Source: CAYMCV01 sp964389005 (GTDB lineage Bacteria; Bacillota; Clostridia; Lachnospirales; Lachnospiraceae). From it: DNA of 15,710 bases. The stretch covers positions 1 to 15,710 of the forward strand of contig CAYMCV010000055.1 in assembly GCA_964389005.1 (NCBI GenBank), in the 5' to 3' direction. Shown in pieces: positions 6,627-13,604 of the stretch. Every line of letters begins with the position of its first letter. Position 1 is the stretch's first letter. The notes under the pieces are model-generated. The model was not told where the DNA came from and made no database searches. It saw only the letters and a list, made by a program, of their open reading frames with translations. A program made the translations under genes and the position numbers.

Positions 6627-7367
6627 ATGGAACAGGCAATTCTGTTATCGTCAGCAGACGAAGTGGATTTTATGATTCACGGCGTTTTTTCATATCAATT
6701 ATTTGGACAGACTTTGTGGATTACTACTTCACACATCTGTCTTTTAATCGTTGTTCTTGTACTCCTGGCATTCTTTTTGGTGTCATTCATCATTATGAAG
6801 AAAGCGAAGGAGATTCCCACGGGATTTCAGAATTTTATCGAATTGATTGTTGAATTGCTCGGCAAGATGGTGGACGGCACCATGGGAAAGAACGGAAAAG
6901 GATTTCGCAATTATATCGGTGTTCTATTCATTTTTATTCTGGTTTCAAATATTTCGGGTTTACTGGGACTCAGACCGCCCACGGCCGATTACGGTGTAAC
7001 GTTTCCGCTGGGTGTGCTGACTTTTTTATTGATTAACATCAATATGTTTAGAAGCAACAGTTTGTGGGATATTTGGAAGGATAAGTGTTCGCCTTTGCCC
7101 CCGTGGTTACCAATTTGGTTGCCGATTAACTTAATCGGTGATTTCGCGGTTCCGGTTTCCTTGTCATTGCGTCTGTTTGCGAACATTTTATCCGGAACGG
7201 TTATGATGGCGTTGGTGTATACGCTGTTAAGTAAGATTGCCATCGGCTGGCCGGCGGCACTGCATGTTTATTTCGATTTGTTTTCGGGAGCAATTCAGAC
7301 GTATGTATTCTGTATGCTGACGATGACATATATAACCAATGCGATGGGCGGAGCGGAAGCAGAGTAG
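6627..7367 (+). CDS. atpB: ATP synthase Fo subunit a
   Basis: The ion-channel half of the Fo stator, next to the c ring in the membrane. The 246-residue protein has five to six membrane segments (first about 33-57). The essential arginine that faces the c-ring carboxylate is R182 in SLSLRLFANILSG (178-190), preceded by the conserved PINLIGDFAVPVSLS stretch. The last helices carry ALHVYFDLFSGAIQTYVF (211-228), also conserved. A GTG at 6603 is in frame, but GGAGG at 6615-6619 is correctly spaced for ATG 6627, which is therefore taken as the start. It follows atpI by 24 bases and shares its transcript. Confidence 0.96.
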   Translation: MEQAILLSSADEVDFMIHGVFSYQLFGQTLWITTSHICLLIVVLVLLAFFLVSFIIMKKAKEIPTGFQNFIELIVELLGKMVDGTMGKNGKGFRNYIGVLFIFILVSNISGLLGLRPPTADYGVTFPLGVLTFLLININMFRSNSLWDIWKDKCSPLPPWLPIWLPINLIGDFAVPVSLSLRLFANILSGTVMMALVYTLLSKIAIGWPAALHVYFDLFSGAIQTYVFCMLTMTYITNAMGGAEAE

Positions 7368-7426
7368 CGGTTACGCAGAATCCATTCATAAGGAGATATC
7401 AATCATAATTATAGGAGGAAATCACA

Positions 7427-7678
7427 ATGGAATTTAATGAAAACTTTATTTTGGGATGCTCGGCAATCGGCGCGGGACTTGCAGTTATCGCAGGTATCGG
7501 ACCCGGTGTCGGTCAGGGTATTGCAGCCGGATATGCAGCATCTGCAGTCGGACGGAACCCGGGTGCCAAATCCGATATCATGTCCACCATGCTTTTGGGA
7601 CAGGCAGTAGCAGAGACAACTGGTCTCTATGGTTTGTTGATTGCATTCTTGTTATTATTCGTTAAACCGTTGATTTAG
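7427..7678 (+). CDS. atpE: ATP synthase Fo subunit c, with Na+-binding residues
   Basis: The rotor-ring subunit, an 83-residue hairpin of two membrane helices. The first contains the glycine-rich GAGLAVIAGIGPGVGQG packing motif (15-31); the polar loop is GRNPGAK (42-48). The ion-binding carboxylate is E63. Aligned by eye with the Ilyobacter tartaricus c subunit, Q30 matches Q32, V61 matches position 63, E63 matches E65 and T64 matches S66, the set that coordinates Na+. H+-only c subunits usually lack the Gln and the hydroxyl residue after the Glu, so sodium coupling is predicted. A perfect AGGAGG Shine-Dalgarno lies upstream of the ATG, fitting the high copy number needed for this subunit. 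Confidence 0.97.
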   Translation: MEFNENFILGCSAIGAGLAVIAGIGPGVGQGIAAGYAASAVGRNPGAKSDIMSTMLLGQAVAETTGLYGLLIAFLLLFVKPLI

Positions 7679-7679
7679 G

Positions 7680-7727
7680 ACTTTCTGTTCAAGCGATAAC
7701 AAAAACGGTAAGAAGGAGGCAGAAAGT
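7680..7727 (+). promoter_or_regulatory. Possible translational stem covering the atpF start
   Basis: ACTTTCTG (7680-7687) is perfectly complementary to CAGAAAGT (7720-7727). In the mRNA this 8-bp stem would enclose the atpF Shine-Dalgarno GGAGG (7715-7719) in its loop, and its 3' arm ends on the first base of the atpF start codon. It could lower atpF translation relative to atpE. Seen by eye only; the 32-base loop reduces stability. Confidence 0.4.
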
Positions 7728-8287
7728 TGAATACGTATAACGGTATCAATGGCATCTTGGCGACAGCGGACTGGGAGCGCCTGTTTGATTTGGATTTACA
7801 ACTTTTGGCGGATTCCGTACTGACGCTGATTGCAGTATTTGTCTTATTTTTAGCAGGCTCCTATTTGTTTTTTAATCCGGCACGTAAGATGCTGCAGGGG
7901 AGAAAAGACAAGATTGCGGCCGATATTGATGCGGCAAAGAGCGATAAAGCAGAGGCTGCCGAGTTAAAAGCGGAATACGAGGCGAAATTATCCAATGTTG
8001 ATACGGAGGTAAATCAGATTCTTGCAGAGGCACGTAAAAAAGCCCTTGACAACGAGATGAAGATTTTGAATGAGGCAAGGGAAGAAGCCGGACGTATTAT
8101 GGATCGCGCCAACAATGAAGTTGAACTCGAAAAACAGAAACTTGCAGACGACGTGAAGAAGGAAATCGTTTCTGTAGCTTCGGTTATGGCCGGCAAGATT
8201 GTAACCTCATCAATGAACTCCGAGATACAGGATGGATTGATTGATGAGACATTGAAAGAAATGGGTGAGAGTACATGGCTAAGTTAG
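7727..8287 (+). CDS. atpF: ATP synthase Fo subunit b
   Basis: Peripheral-stalk subunit that holds F1 to the a subunit. The 186-residue protein has a single N-terminal membrane helix (about 29-48), followed by the FFNPARKML segment (48-56) and a long Ala/Glu/Lys-rich helix to about residue 165 that would form the b-b coiled coil, ending in a delta-binding region. The start is a TTG at 7727: GGAGG lies seven bases upstream and no ATG occurs before the membrane helix, so the rare start is well supported. The 3' end overlaps atpH by 13 bases, suggesting translational coupling. Confidence 0.93.
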   Translation: MNTYNGINGILATADWERLFDLDLQLLADSVLTLIAVFVLFLAGSYLFFNPARKMLQGRKDKIAADIDAAKSDKAEAAELKAEYEAKLSNVDTEVNQILAEARKKALDNEMKILNEAREEAGRIMDRANNEVELEKQKLADDVKKEIVSVASVMAGKIVTSSMNSEIQDGLIDETLKEMGESTWLS

Positions 8288-8823
8288 TTTCCACAACCTA
8301 CGGGGAGGCTTTGTTTGAGCTTGCGCAGGAAGCGGGGATGGCAGACTCTATGTTGGAGGAGGTCTGTCTGTTGCGAAATGTGTTGAAGGCCAATCCACAG
8401 TTTCATTCATTGATGAAACATCCAAAAATTTCCAAAGAAGAGAGTTTGCATATTTTGGATGAGGTTCTGACGGGAAGAGTCAGCCAAGAACTGACAAATT
8501 TCATCAAACTTTTGTTAGAAAAAGACCGCTATGCCGATTTGGATGAAATCTTTGATTATTTTGAACTGCGTGTCAAAGAAGCAGAAGGCATCGGAGTGGT
8601 TTTTGTCAGAACGGCAGTTGAGCTCAGGCATGAACAAAAGGCGGCAATAGAACAAAAATTGCTTGCAACCACAGGATATCGACGCATGGAGATGAATTAT
8701 GAAGTCGATGCATCACTGATTGGCGGAATGCAGATTCGAATCAAAGATCGTGTGGTGGACAGCAGTATCAAGTCGAAACTGGAAGGTATGGAGCGAGAAC
8801 TCCGTAAAATCCAATTGGGATAA
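8275..8823 (+). CDS. atpH: ATP synthase F1 subunit delta
   Basis: Links the top of the F1 alpha/beta ring to the b stalk (equivalent to mitochondrial OSCP). The 182 residues match the family. The N-terminal helical domain opens with STTYGEALFELAQE (6-19), and the C-terminal domain holds the signature DASLIGGMQIRIKDRVVDSS (around 145-164). The ATG lies inside the end of atpF (13-base overlap), and the upstream GGGTGAGA acts as a modest Shine-Dalgarno, so translation is probably coupled to atpF. Confidence 0.95.
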   Translation: MAKLVSTTYGEALFELAQEAGMADSMLEEVCLLRNVLKANPQFHSLMKHPKISKEESLHILDEVLTGRVSQELTNFIKLLLEKDRYADLDEIFDYFELRVKEAEGIGVVFVRTAVELRHEQKAAIEQKLLATTGYRRMEMNYEVDASLIGGMQIRIKDRVVDSSIKSKLEGMERELRKIQLG

Positions 8824-8857
8824 AGTTTAAATAACGAAGAAAGGTGCGAACAGATTC

Positions 8858-10369
8858 ATGAATTTAAGACCAGAAGAAATCAGTTCGGTAATTAAAGATC
8901 AAATCAAGAAATACGCAGATCGTCTGGAAGTCAGCAATATCGGTACCGTAATCCAGGTAGCAGACGGAATCGCGCGCGTACATGGTCTCGAAGGCGCTAT
9001 GCAGGGTGAACTGTTGGAATTTCCCGGTGAAGTTTACGGTATGGTTCTGAACTTGGAAGAAGATAATGTCGGAGCCGTGCTTCTTGGAAACCAGAAGAAT
9101 ATCAATGAGGGAGATACCGTCAAGACCACGGGACGTGTGGTTGAGGTACCCGTAGGGGATGCGATGATAGGCCGTGTTGTTAACTCTTTGGGGCAACCAA
9201 TCGACGGAAAGGGACCGATTGTGACTGATAAGTTCCGCCAGATTGAACGTGTTGCATCCGGCGTAATTACACGAAAATCCGTTGATACACCGTTGCAAAC
9301 CGGTATTAAGGCAATTGATTCGATGGTTCCAATCGGACGCGGTCAGCGTGAACTTATTATTGGAGACCGCCAAACCGGCAAGACGGCAATTGCGATTGAT
9401 ACGATTATCAATCAAAAGGGTCAGAACGTCAAATGTATCTATGTCGCAATCGGACAGAAGGCATCTACGGTTGCTTCGATCGTGAAGACATTAGAAAGTT
9501 ACGGGGCTATGGATTATACTACAGTAGTAGCATCTACAGCGAGTGAATTGGCACCGTTACAATATATTGCACCGTATGCGGGGTGCGCAATCGGTGAAGA
9601 ATGGATGGAGAACGGAGAGGATGTGCTTGTCATTTATGATGATTTAAGCAAGCATGCAACGGCATACAGGACACTTTCATTGCTGCTGAGACGTCCGCCC
9701 GGGCGTGAAGCTTACCCCGGCGATGTTTTTTATCTGCATTCGAGACTGTTGGAGCGTGCTGCACGTATGAATGATGAGTATGGCGGCGGTTCGCTTACTG
9801 CACTTCCGATTATTGAGACGCAGGCCGGAGACGTATCTGCGTACATCCCTACAAACGTAATATCGATAACGGACGGTCAGATTTATTTGGAAACAGAGAT
9901 GTTCAATTCCGGATTTCGTCCGGCAGTCAATGCCGGTCTTTCGGTATCGCGAGTCGGCGGTTCGGCGCAGATAAAAGCAATGAAGAAAATTGCGGCTCCG
10001 ATTCGTATGGAACTTGCACAATATCGTGAATTGGCGGCATTTTCACAGTTTGGTTCGGAATTGGATGCCGATACCAAGGAGAAACTTGCACAAGGCGAGA
10101 GAATCAAAGAAATCTTGAAACAGCCGCAGTATAAACCGATGCCGGTTGAATATCAGGTTATCATTATTTATGTTGCCACAAAGAAACTGCTTCTTGATGT
10201 TCCGACATCGGAGATTACACGTTTTGAGGAAGAATTGTTTACCTTCCTTGATACCAAGTATCCCGAAATTCCGCAGGCGATTATTACGGAGAAGGTTATA
10301 TCCGATGAGACGGAGGAACTCTTGGTTAAGGCGGTGAAGGAATTTAAGGAGAATTTTGTTTTGGCGTAG
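8858..10369 (+). CDS. atpA: ATP synthase F1 subunit alpha
   Basis: Non-catalytic nucleotide-binding subunit of the F1 hexamer. At 503 residues it has the usual length. Three domains are visible: an N-terminal beta barrel (to about 95), the nucleotide-binding domain with Walker A GDRQTGKT (169-176) and the Walker B-type strand LVIYDD (256-261), and the helical C-terminal domain. R364 in GLSVSRVGGSAQ (359-370) is the arginine finger that completes the catalytic site on beta. PGREAYPGDVFYLHSRLLERAAR (280-302) is a highly conserved segment. The Shine-Dalgarno (AAAGG) is weak and rather far from the ATG. Confidence 0.99.
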   Translation: MNLRPEEISSVIKDQIKKYADRLEVSNIGTVIQVADGIARVHGLEGAMQGELLEFPGEVYGMVLNLEEDNVGAVLLGNQKNINEGDTVKTTGRVVEVPVGDAMIGRVVNSLGQPIDGKGPIVTDKFRQIERVASGVITRKSVDTPLQTGIKAIDSMVPIGRGQRELIIGDRQTGKTAIAIDTIINQKGQNVKCIYVAIGQKASTVASIVKTLESYGAMDYTTVVASTASELAPLQYIAPYAGCAIGEEWMENGEDVLVIYDDLSKHATAYRTLSLLLRRPPGREAYPGDVFYLHSRLLERAARMNDEYGGGSLTALPIIETQAGDVSAYIPTNVISITDGQIYLETEMFNSGFRPAVNAGLSVSRVGGSAQIKAMKKIAAPIRMELAQYRELAAFSQFGSELDADTKEKLAQGERIKEILKQPQYKPMPVEYQVIIIYVATKKLLLDVPTSEITRFEEELFTFLDTKYPEIPQAIITEKVISDETEELLVKAVKEFKENFVLA

Positions 10370-10411
10370 TGATGTAATTTTTAGATGAAACACCAAACAA
10401 TGAACCCATCA

Positions 10412-10427
10412 GCGGATTGGAATCCGC
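10412..10427 (+). repeat. Short hairpin in the atpA-atpG gap
   Basis: GCGGATT (10412-10418) and AATCCGC (10421-10427) are perfect inverted repeats with two bases between, so the RNA would form about a 6-bp stem with a 4-base loop. It lies in the 82-base gap between atpA and atpG, the longest in the operon. No T-run follows, so it is not a terminator; an mRNA stabilising or processing role is possible. Confidence 0.5.
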
Positions 10428-10451
10428 AAGACGAAAAAAGGATGATATATT

Positions 10452-11321
10452 ATGGCGTCAATGAGAGATATCAAACGACGCAAGGTCAGTGTTCAAAGCA
10501 CGCAGCAGATTACCAAAGCAATGAAACTTGTTTCAACAGTTAAGTTGCAGCATGCGAAGACACGGGCATTGCAGGCGAAAACATATTTTAACGATATGTA
10601 CGCGACCGTGACATCCCTGCTGGCACGAGCAGGCAATTTGAACAGCCCTTATACCAATACGCAGACATCGAAGCGCAAAGCAATCATTGTAATCACATCG
10701 AACCGCGGTCTTGCGGGTGGTTACAATACCAATGTGGTGAAGTTGATTACGCAGGGGGATTTTGCAAAGGACGACCTTGATATCTATGCAATCGGTAAAA
10801 AGGGACGTGATTTTCTTGCACGTCGCGGCTACAATATTCGTGAAGAGTATGAGGAAGTAGCAGAAGAATTTGAGTATGCGGATGCGAGAAACATCTGTAA
10901 GCAGGTATTGAAATCATACAGCGACGGTGAAATCGGCGAGATTTTTCTTGCATTTACTTCTTTTAAGAATACAGTCAGTCATATTCCGACGTTATTGAAA
11001 CTGCTCCCGGTGGTTCCGGAGGAGATCATGGAAGAACAAACGGCGAAATCGGAGAAGGGTGTTGCTCCGATGAATTTCGAACCGACTGACGATGAAGCTC
11101 TGGACTTAATTATTCCGAAGTATGTCAGCAGCCTGATTTACGGTGCATTGATTGAGGCACTTGCCAGTGAGAATGGCGCAAGAATGCAGGCAATGGATTC
11201 GGCAACGAACAATGCGGAAGAAATGATCGGACAGTTGACTTTGAAGTATAACCGTGCGCGTCAGGGCTCGATTACACAGGAATTAACGGAGATTATTGCA
11301 GGTGCGGAAGCGATTTCGTAA
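10452..11321 (+). CDS. atpG: ATP synthase F1 subunit gamma
   Basis: Central rotor shaft that turns inside the alpha3beta3 ring and couples it to the c ring. The 289 residues start with the coiled-coil helix MRDIKRRKVSVQSTQQITKAM (4-24), which carries the conserved I-x-x-T-x-x-I-T-x-A-M pattern. They end with the second long helix holding ATNNAEEMI (251-259) and the RARQGSITQELTEI segment (269-282), the gamma signature. The middle Rossmann-like domain begins near KAIIVITSNRGLAGGYN (75-91). The Shine-Dalgarno GGATG is modest. It lies between atpA and atpD, as in all standard operons. Confidence 0.98.
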   Translation: MASMRDIKRRKVSVQSTQQITKAMKLVSTVKLQHAKTRALQAKTYFNDMYATVTSLLARAGNLNSPYTNTQTSKRKAIIVITSNRGLAGGYNTNVVKLITQGDFAKDDLDIYAIGKKGRDFLARRGYNIREEYEEVAEEFEYADARNICKQVLKSYSDGEIGEIFLAFTSFKNTVSHIPTLLKLLPVVPEEIMEEQTAKSEKGVAPMNFEPTDDEALDLIIPKYVSSLIYGALIEALASENGARMQAMDSATNNAEEMIGQLTLKYNRARQGSITQELTEIIAGAEAIS

Positions 11322-11341
11322 CGAGAAAGGAACAGAACAAG

Positions 11342-12727
11342 ATGGCAAACATAGGTAAAATAACCAAGATTATCGGTGCGGTTTTGGACATCAAATTTGC
11401 GGACAATTTTTTACCGGAAATCAATGAAGCAATTCGAATTACCAGAAAAGACGGTACGATTTTGGTTGTGGAAGTTGCACAGCATTTGGGTGATGATACG
11501 GTTCGTTGTATCGCGATGGGACCGACGGACGGATTGATTCGCGGAATGCAGGCGGAGGCGACGGGTGCGCCGATTAGCGTGCCAGTTGGCGAGAATACAC
11601 TCGGACGTATTTTTAACGTATTGGGTGACCCGATTGATAATAAACCGGCTCCGGCTGATGTCAATTACGAACCGATTCACAGACCGGCTCCCGAATTTGC
11701 AGAGCAGTCTACGGAGCAGGAATTGCTGGAGACAGGTATCAAAGTTGTTGACTTGCTGTGCCCGTACCAAAAAGGCGGTAAAATAGGTCTGTTTGGCGGT
11801 GCAGGTGTTGGTAAGACCGTATTGATTCAGGAATTGATTCGTAATATTGCGACAGAACACGGCGGATACTCTGTTTTTACAGGTGTAGGCGAACGTACCC
11901 GTGAGGGAAACGACCTTTATCACGAGATGCAGGAGTCCGGCGTTATCGATAAAACAACAATGGTATTCGGGCAGATGAATGAGCCGCCCGGAGCAAGAAT
12001 GCGTGTCGGTTTGACCGGCTTGACTATGGCAGAATACTTCCGCGATAAGGGCGGAAAGGATGTACTTCTGTTCATTGATAATATCTTTCGTTTTACACAG
12101 GCGGGTTCCGAAGTTTCGGCGTTGCTGGGACGTATGCCCTCGGCGGTAGGATACCAGCCCACATTGCAGACGGAAATGGGTGCATTGCAGGAGCGAATCA
12201 CCTCAACAAAGAGCGGTTCCATTACTTCCGTACAAGCAGTTTACGTGCCTGCGGATGACTTAACAGACCCGGCACCGGCGACGACATTTGCTCATTTGGA
12301 TGCGACGACCGTACTTTCGCGTTCCATCGTGGAACTCGGCATCTATCCGGCGGTTGATCCGTTGGAGTCAACGTCAAGAATCTTAGATCCGAGAATCCTT
12401 GGAACAGAACATTACAAAGTAGCGCGTGGCGTTCAGGAGATATTGCAGAGATATAAGGAATTACAGGATATTATCGCAATCCTTGGTATGGATGAATTGT
12501 CAGAAGACGACAAGCAATTGGTTAGCCGTGCGAGAAAGGTACAGAGATTCTTGTCGCAGCCGTTCTTCGTAGCAGGACAGTTTACCGGTTTGGAAGGAAA
12601 ATATGTTCCGATTGCGGAGACAATTCGAGGATTCAAGGAAATATTGGAAGGAAAGCACGACAACATTCCGGAGAGTTACTTCCTGAATGCGGGTAGCATT
12701 GATGATGTTCTTGCACGTGTGAAATAA
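11342..12727 (+). CDS. atpD: ATP synthase F1 subunit beta
   Basis: Catalytic subunit that makes or hydrolyses ATP. The 461 residues are typical. Walker A is GGAGVGKT (152-159, K158 and T159 bind phosphate and Mg2+); the catalytic glutamate is E184 in GVGERTREGNDLY (181-193), with R185 next to it. Walker B is the LLFIDNIFRF strand, followed by the conserved SALLGRMPSAVGYQPTL stretch. The DELSEED-type lever is present as MDELSEDD in the C-terminal domain and contacts gamma. A GAAAGGA Shine-Dalgarno precedes the ATG. Confidence 0.99.
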   Translation: MANIGKITKIIGAVLDIKFADNFLPEINEAIRITRKDGTILVVEVAQHLGDDTVRCIAMGPTDGLIRGMQAEATGAPISVPVGENTLGRIFNVLGDPIDNKPAPADVNYEPIHRPAPEFAEQSTEQELLETGIKVVDLLCPYQKGGKIGLFGGAGVGKTVLIQELIRNIATEHGGYSVFTGVGERTREGNDLYHEMQESGVIDKTTMVFGQMNEPPGARMRVGLTGLTMAEYFRDKGGKDVLLFIDNIFRFTQAGSEVSALLGRMPSAVGYQPTLQTEMGALQERITSTKSGSITSVQAVYVPADDLTDPAPATTFAHLDATTVLSRSIVELGIYPAVDPLESTSRILDPRILGTEHYKVARGVQEILQRYKELQDIIAILGMDELSEDDKQLVSRARKVQRFLSQPFFVAGQFTGLEGKYVPIAETIRGFKEILEGKHDNIPESYFLNAGSIDDVLARVK

Positions 12728-12738
12728 GGGGTGCGTCG

Positions 12739-13143
12739 ATGGATAACAGTAAACTGTTTAAGTTAAGAATCATAACACCGGAACGTGTTTTTTATGAAGG
12801 CGATGTTTCGATGGTTGAATTTAACACGACCGAAGGCGAAATCGGTATCTATAAGGGGCATATTCCGATGACTGTCATTGTTGACCCGGGAATCCTCAGC
12901 ATTACGGAGCCGGATCAAGTACAGAATGCAGCATTGCATGCGGGATTTGCAGAGATACTGCCGGAGAGTGTAACCATATTGGCAGAGATTGTTGAATGGC
13001 CGAATGAGATTAATTTGGAACGGGCCGAAATTGCGAGAGAGCGTGCGGAGAAGCGACTTCTTGGCAGGGGAGAGGATACAGATCTTGCAAGAGCGCGGGT
13101 TGCGCTGAAGAGAGCGGTATGCAGAATTGAAATCATGAAGTGA
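12739..13143 (+). CDS. atpC: ATP synthase F1 subunit epsilon
   Basis: Rotor-foot subunit, binding gamma and the c ring and able to inhibit ATP hydrolysis. The 134 residues have the N-terminal beta-sandwich with the conserved TTEGEIGIYKGHIPM segment (30-44) and a C-terminal helical hairpin rich in Glu, Arg and Ala (about 90-134), the mobile inhibitory part. It is last in the operon, 11 bases after atpD, with a weak GGGGTG Shine-Dalgarno, and is followed directly by a terminator. Confidence 0.96.
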   Translation: MDNSKLFKLRIITPERVFYEGDVSMVEFNTTEGEIGIYKGHIPMTVIVDPGILSITEPDQVQNAALHAGFAEILPESVTILAEIVEWPNEINLERAEIARERAEKRLLGRGEDTDLARARVALKRAVCRIEIMK

Positions 13144-13149
13144 TGAGTA

Positions 13150-13185
13150 ACGGACACCGGAAGGTGTCCGTTTATCTGTATTTTA
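13150..13185 (+). terminator. Intrinsic terminator of the atp operon
   Basis: ACGGACACC (13150-13158) and GGTGTCCGT (13163-13171) form a perfect 9-bp stem with a GGAA tetraloop, followed by a T-rich but interrupted tail. It begins seven bases after the atpC stop codon, so transcription of the operon should end here. Confidence 0.88.
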
Positions 13186-13349
13186 ATGCCTCCTGTACGG
13201 GATATTGAGTAAAATTGAGATAAAAGTTTTCGAGGCGATAGATATACAAAATACGCATTCGAGTTAAATGAATGGACAGAAACACTCAATTGTCTGGCAA
13301 AACGACAAATTGTATGTATTAAGTTTTTTTAAGTATTATAAGAAGTAGG
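13186..13349. other. Non-coding stretch between atp terminator and capsule promoter
   Basis: No believable gene is seen on either strand. An imperfect inverted repeat is present: CAATTGTC (13287-13294) against GACAAATTG (13304-13312), with one extra A. A weak promoter-like pair, TTGAGA at 13215-13220 and TAGATA at 13239-13244 (18 bases between), is also visible. Either could be regulatory for the capsule operon, but neither is strong. Confidence 0.5.
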
Positions 13350-13377
13350 TTGACGTTTTGTCGAAATATGATAGAAT
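13350..13377 (+). promoter_or_regulatory. Promoter of the capsule (cpsBCD) operon
   Basis: TTGACG (13350-13355) and TAGAAT (13372-13377) are separated by 16 bases, and TG one base before the -10 makes it an extended -10. Both boxes match the sigma-A consensus at 5 of 6 positions. Transcription would begin near 13384, about 220 bases before the first gene. Confidence 0.75.
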
Positions 13378-13478
13378 AGAACTATATATTTGATATTCTG
13401 TTACAAGGGCACGGGAGCATTCTGGGGAGAACTTTCGGGAGCTGAAATATATGACGAGTGGGGAAATAATCAGAGATA

Positions 13479-13498
13479 CAAGTAGAATCAAGTAGGAT
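13479..13498 (+). repeat. Tandem 10-bp repeat in the capsule leader
   Basis: CAAGTAGAAT (13479-13488) is followed directly by CAAGTAGGAT (13489-13498), 9 of 10 identical. It sits just before the leader terminator hairpin. Confidence 0.7.
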
Positions 13499-13504
13499 AT
13501 TGTT

Positions 13505-13549
13505 ACACATGGATACCGGGGATTGACCACGGTTTTTCATGTGTTTTTT
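13505..13549 (+). terminator. Leader terminator (possible attenuator) before cpsB
   Basis: ACACATG (13505-13511) pairs perfectly with CATGTGT (13538-13544), and an inner ACCG/CGGT stem extends the helix. A run of six Ts (13544-13549) follows immediately. This is a good intrinsic terminator shape. It lies downstream of the capsule promoter and about 55 bases before the first gene, so it would act on that operon's own transcript. Confidence 0.7.
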
Positions 13550-13604
13550 GGTTTAATTTATCTGAGAGATTTCATATGTATCGCGAAGAAAGGAATCCGG
13601 TTTC

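Larger units (their letters stand above)
13384..13604 (+). promoter_or_regulatory. Long 5' leader of the capsule operon
   Basis: About 220 bases lie between the predicted transcript start and the cpsB-type gene, with no open frame worth calling. The leader holds a purine-rich structured-looking part (13405-13445), a near-perfect tandem repeat CAAGTAGAAT/CAAGTAGGAT (13479-13498), two copies of GATATT-GTTACA (13392-13405 with two extra bases, and 13496-13507), and a terminator-like hairpin (13505-13549). I do not recognise a known riboswitch class. The layout suggests control by transcription read-through. Confidence 0.5.

Noticed and set aside
13384..13504. Known riboswitch in the capsule leader (c-di-GMP-I/II, c-di-AMP, ykkC-type)
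   Set aside because: I compared the sequence by eye with the conserved cores of these classes and found no convincing match; an Infernal search would be decisive.
13336..13530. Minus-strand frame of 64 codons with a hydrophobic segment in the capsule leader
   Set aside because: It starts at a GTG inside the leader terminator, has no Shine-Dalgarno, and covers the promoter of the opposite strand; the hydrophobic stretch is what AT-rich non-coding DNA gives by chance.
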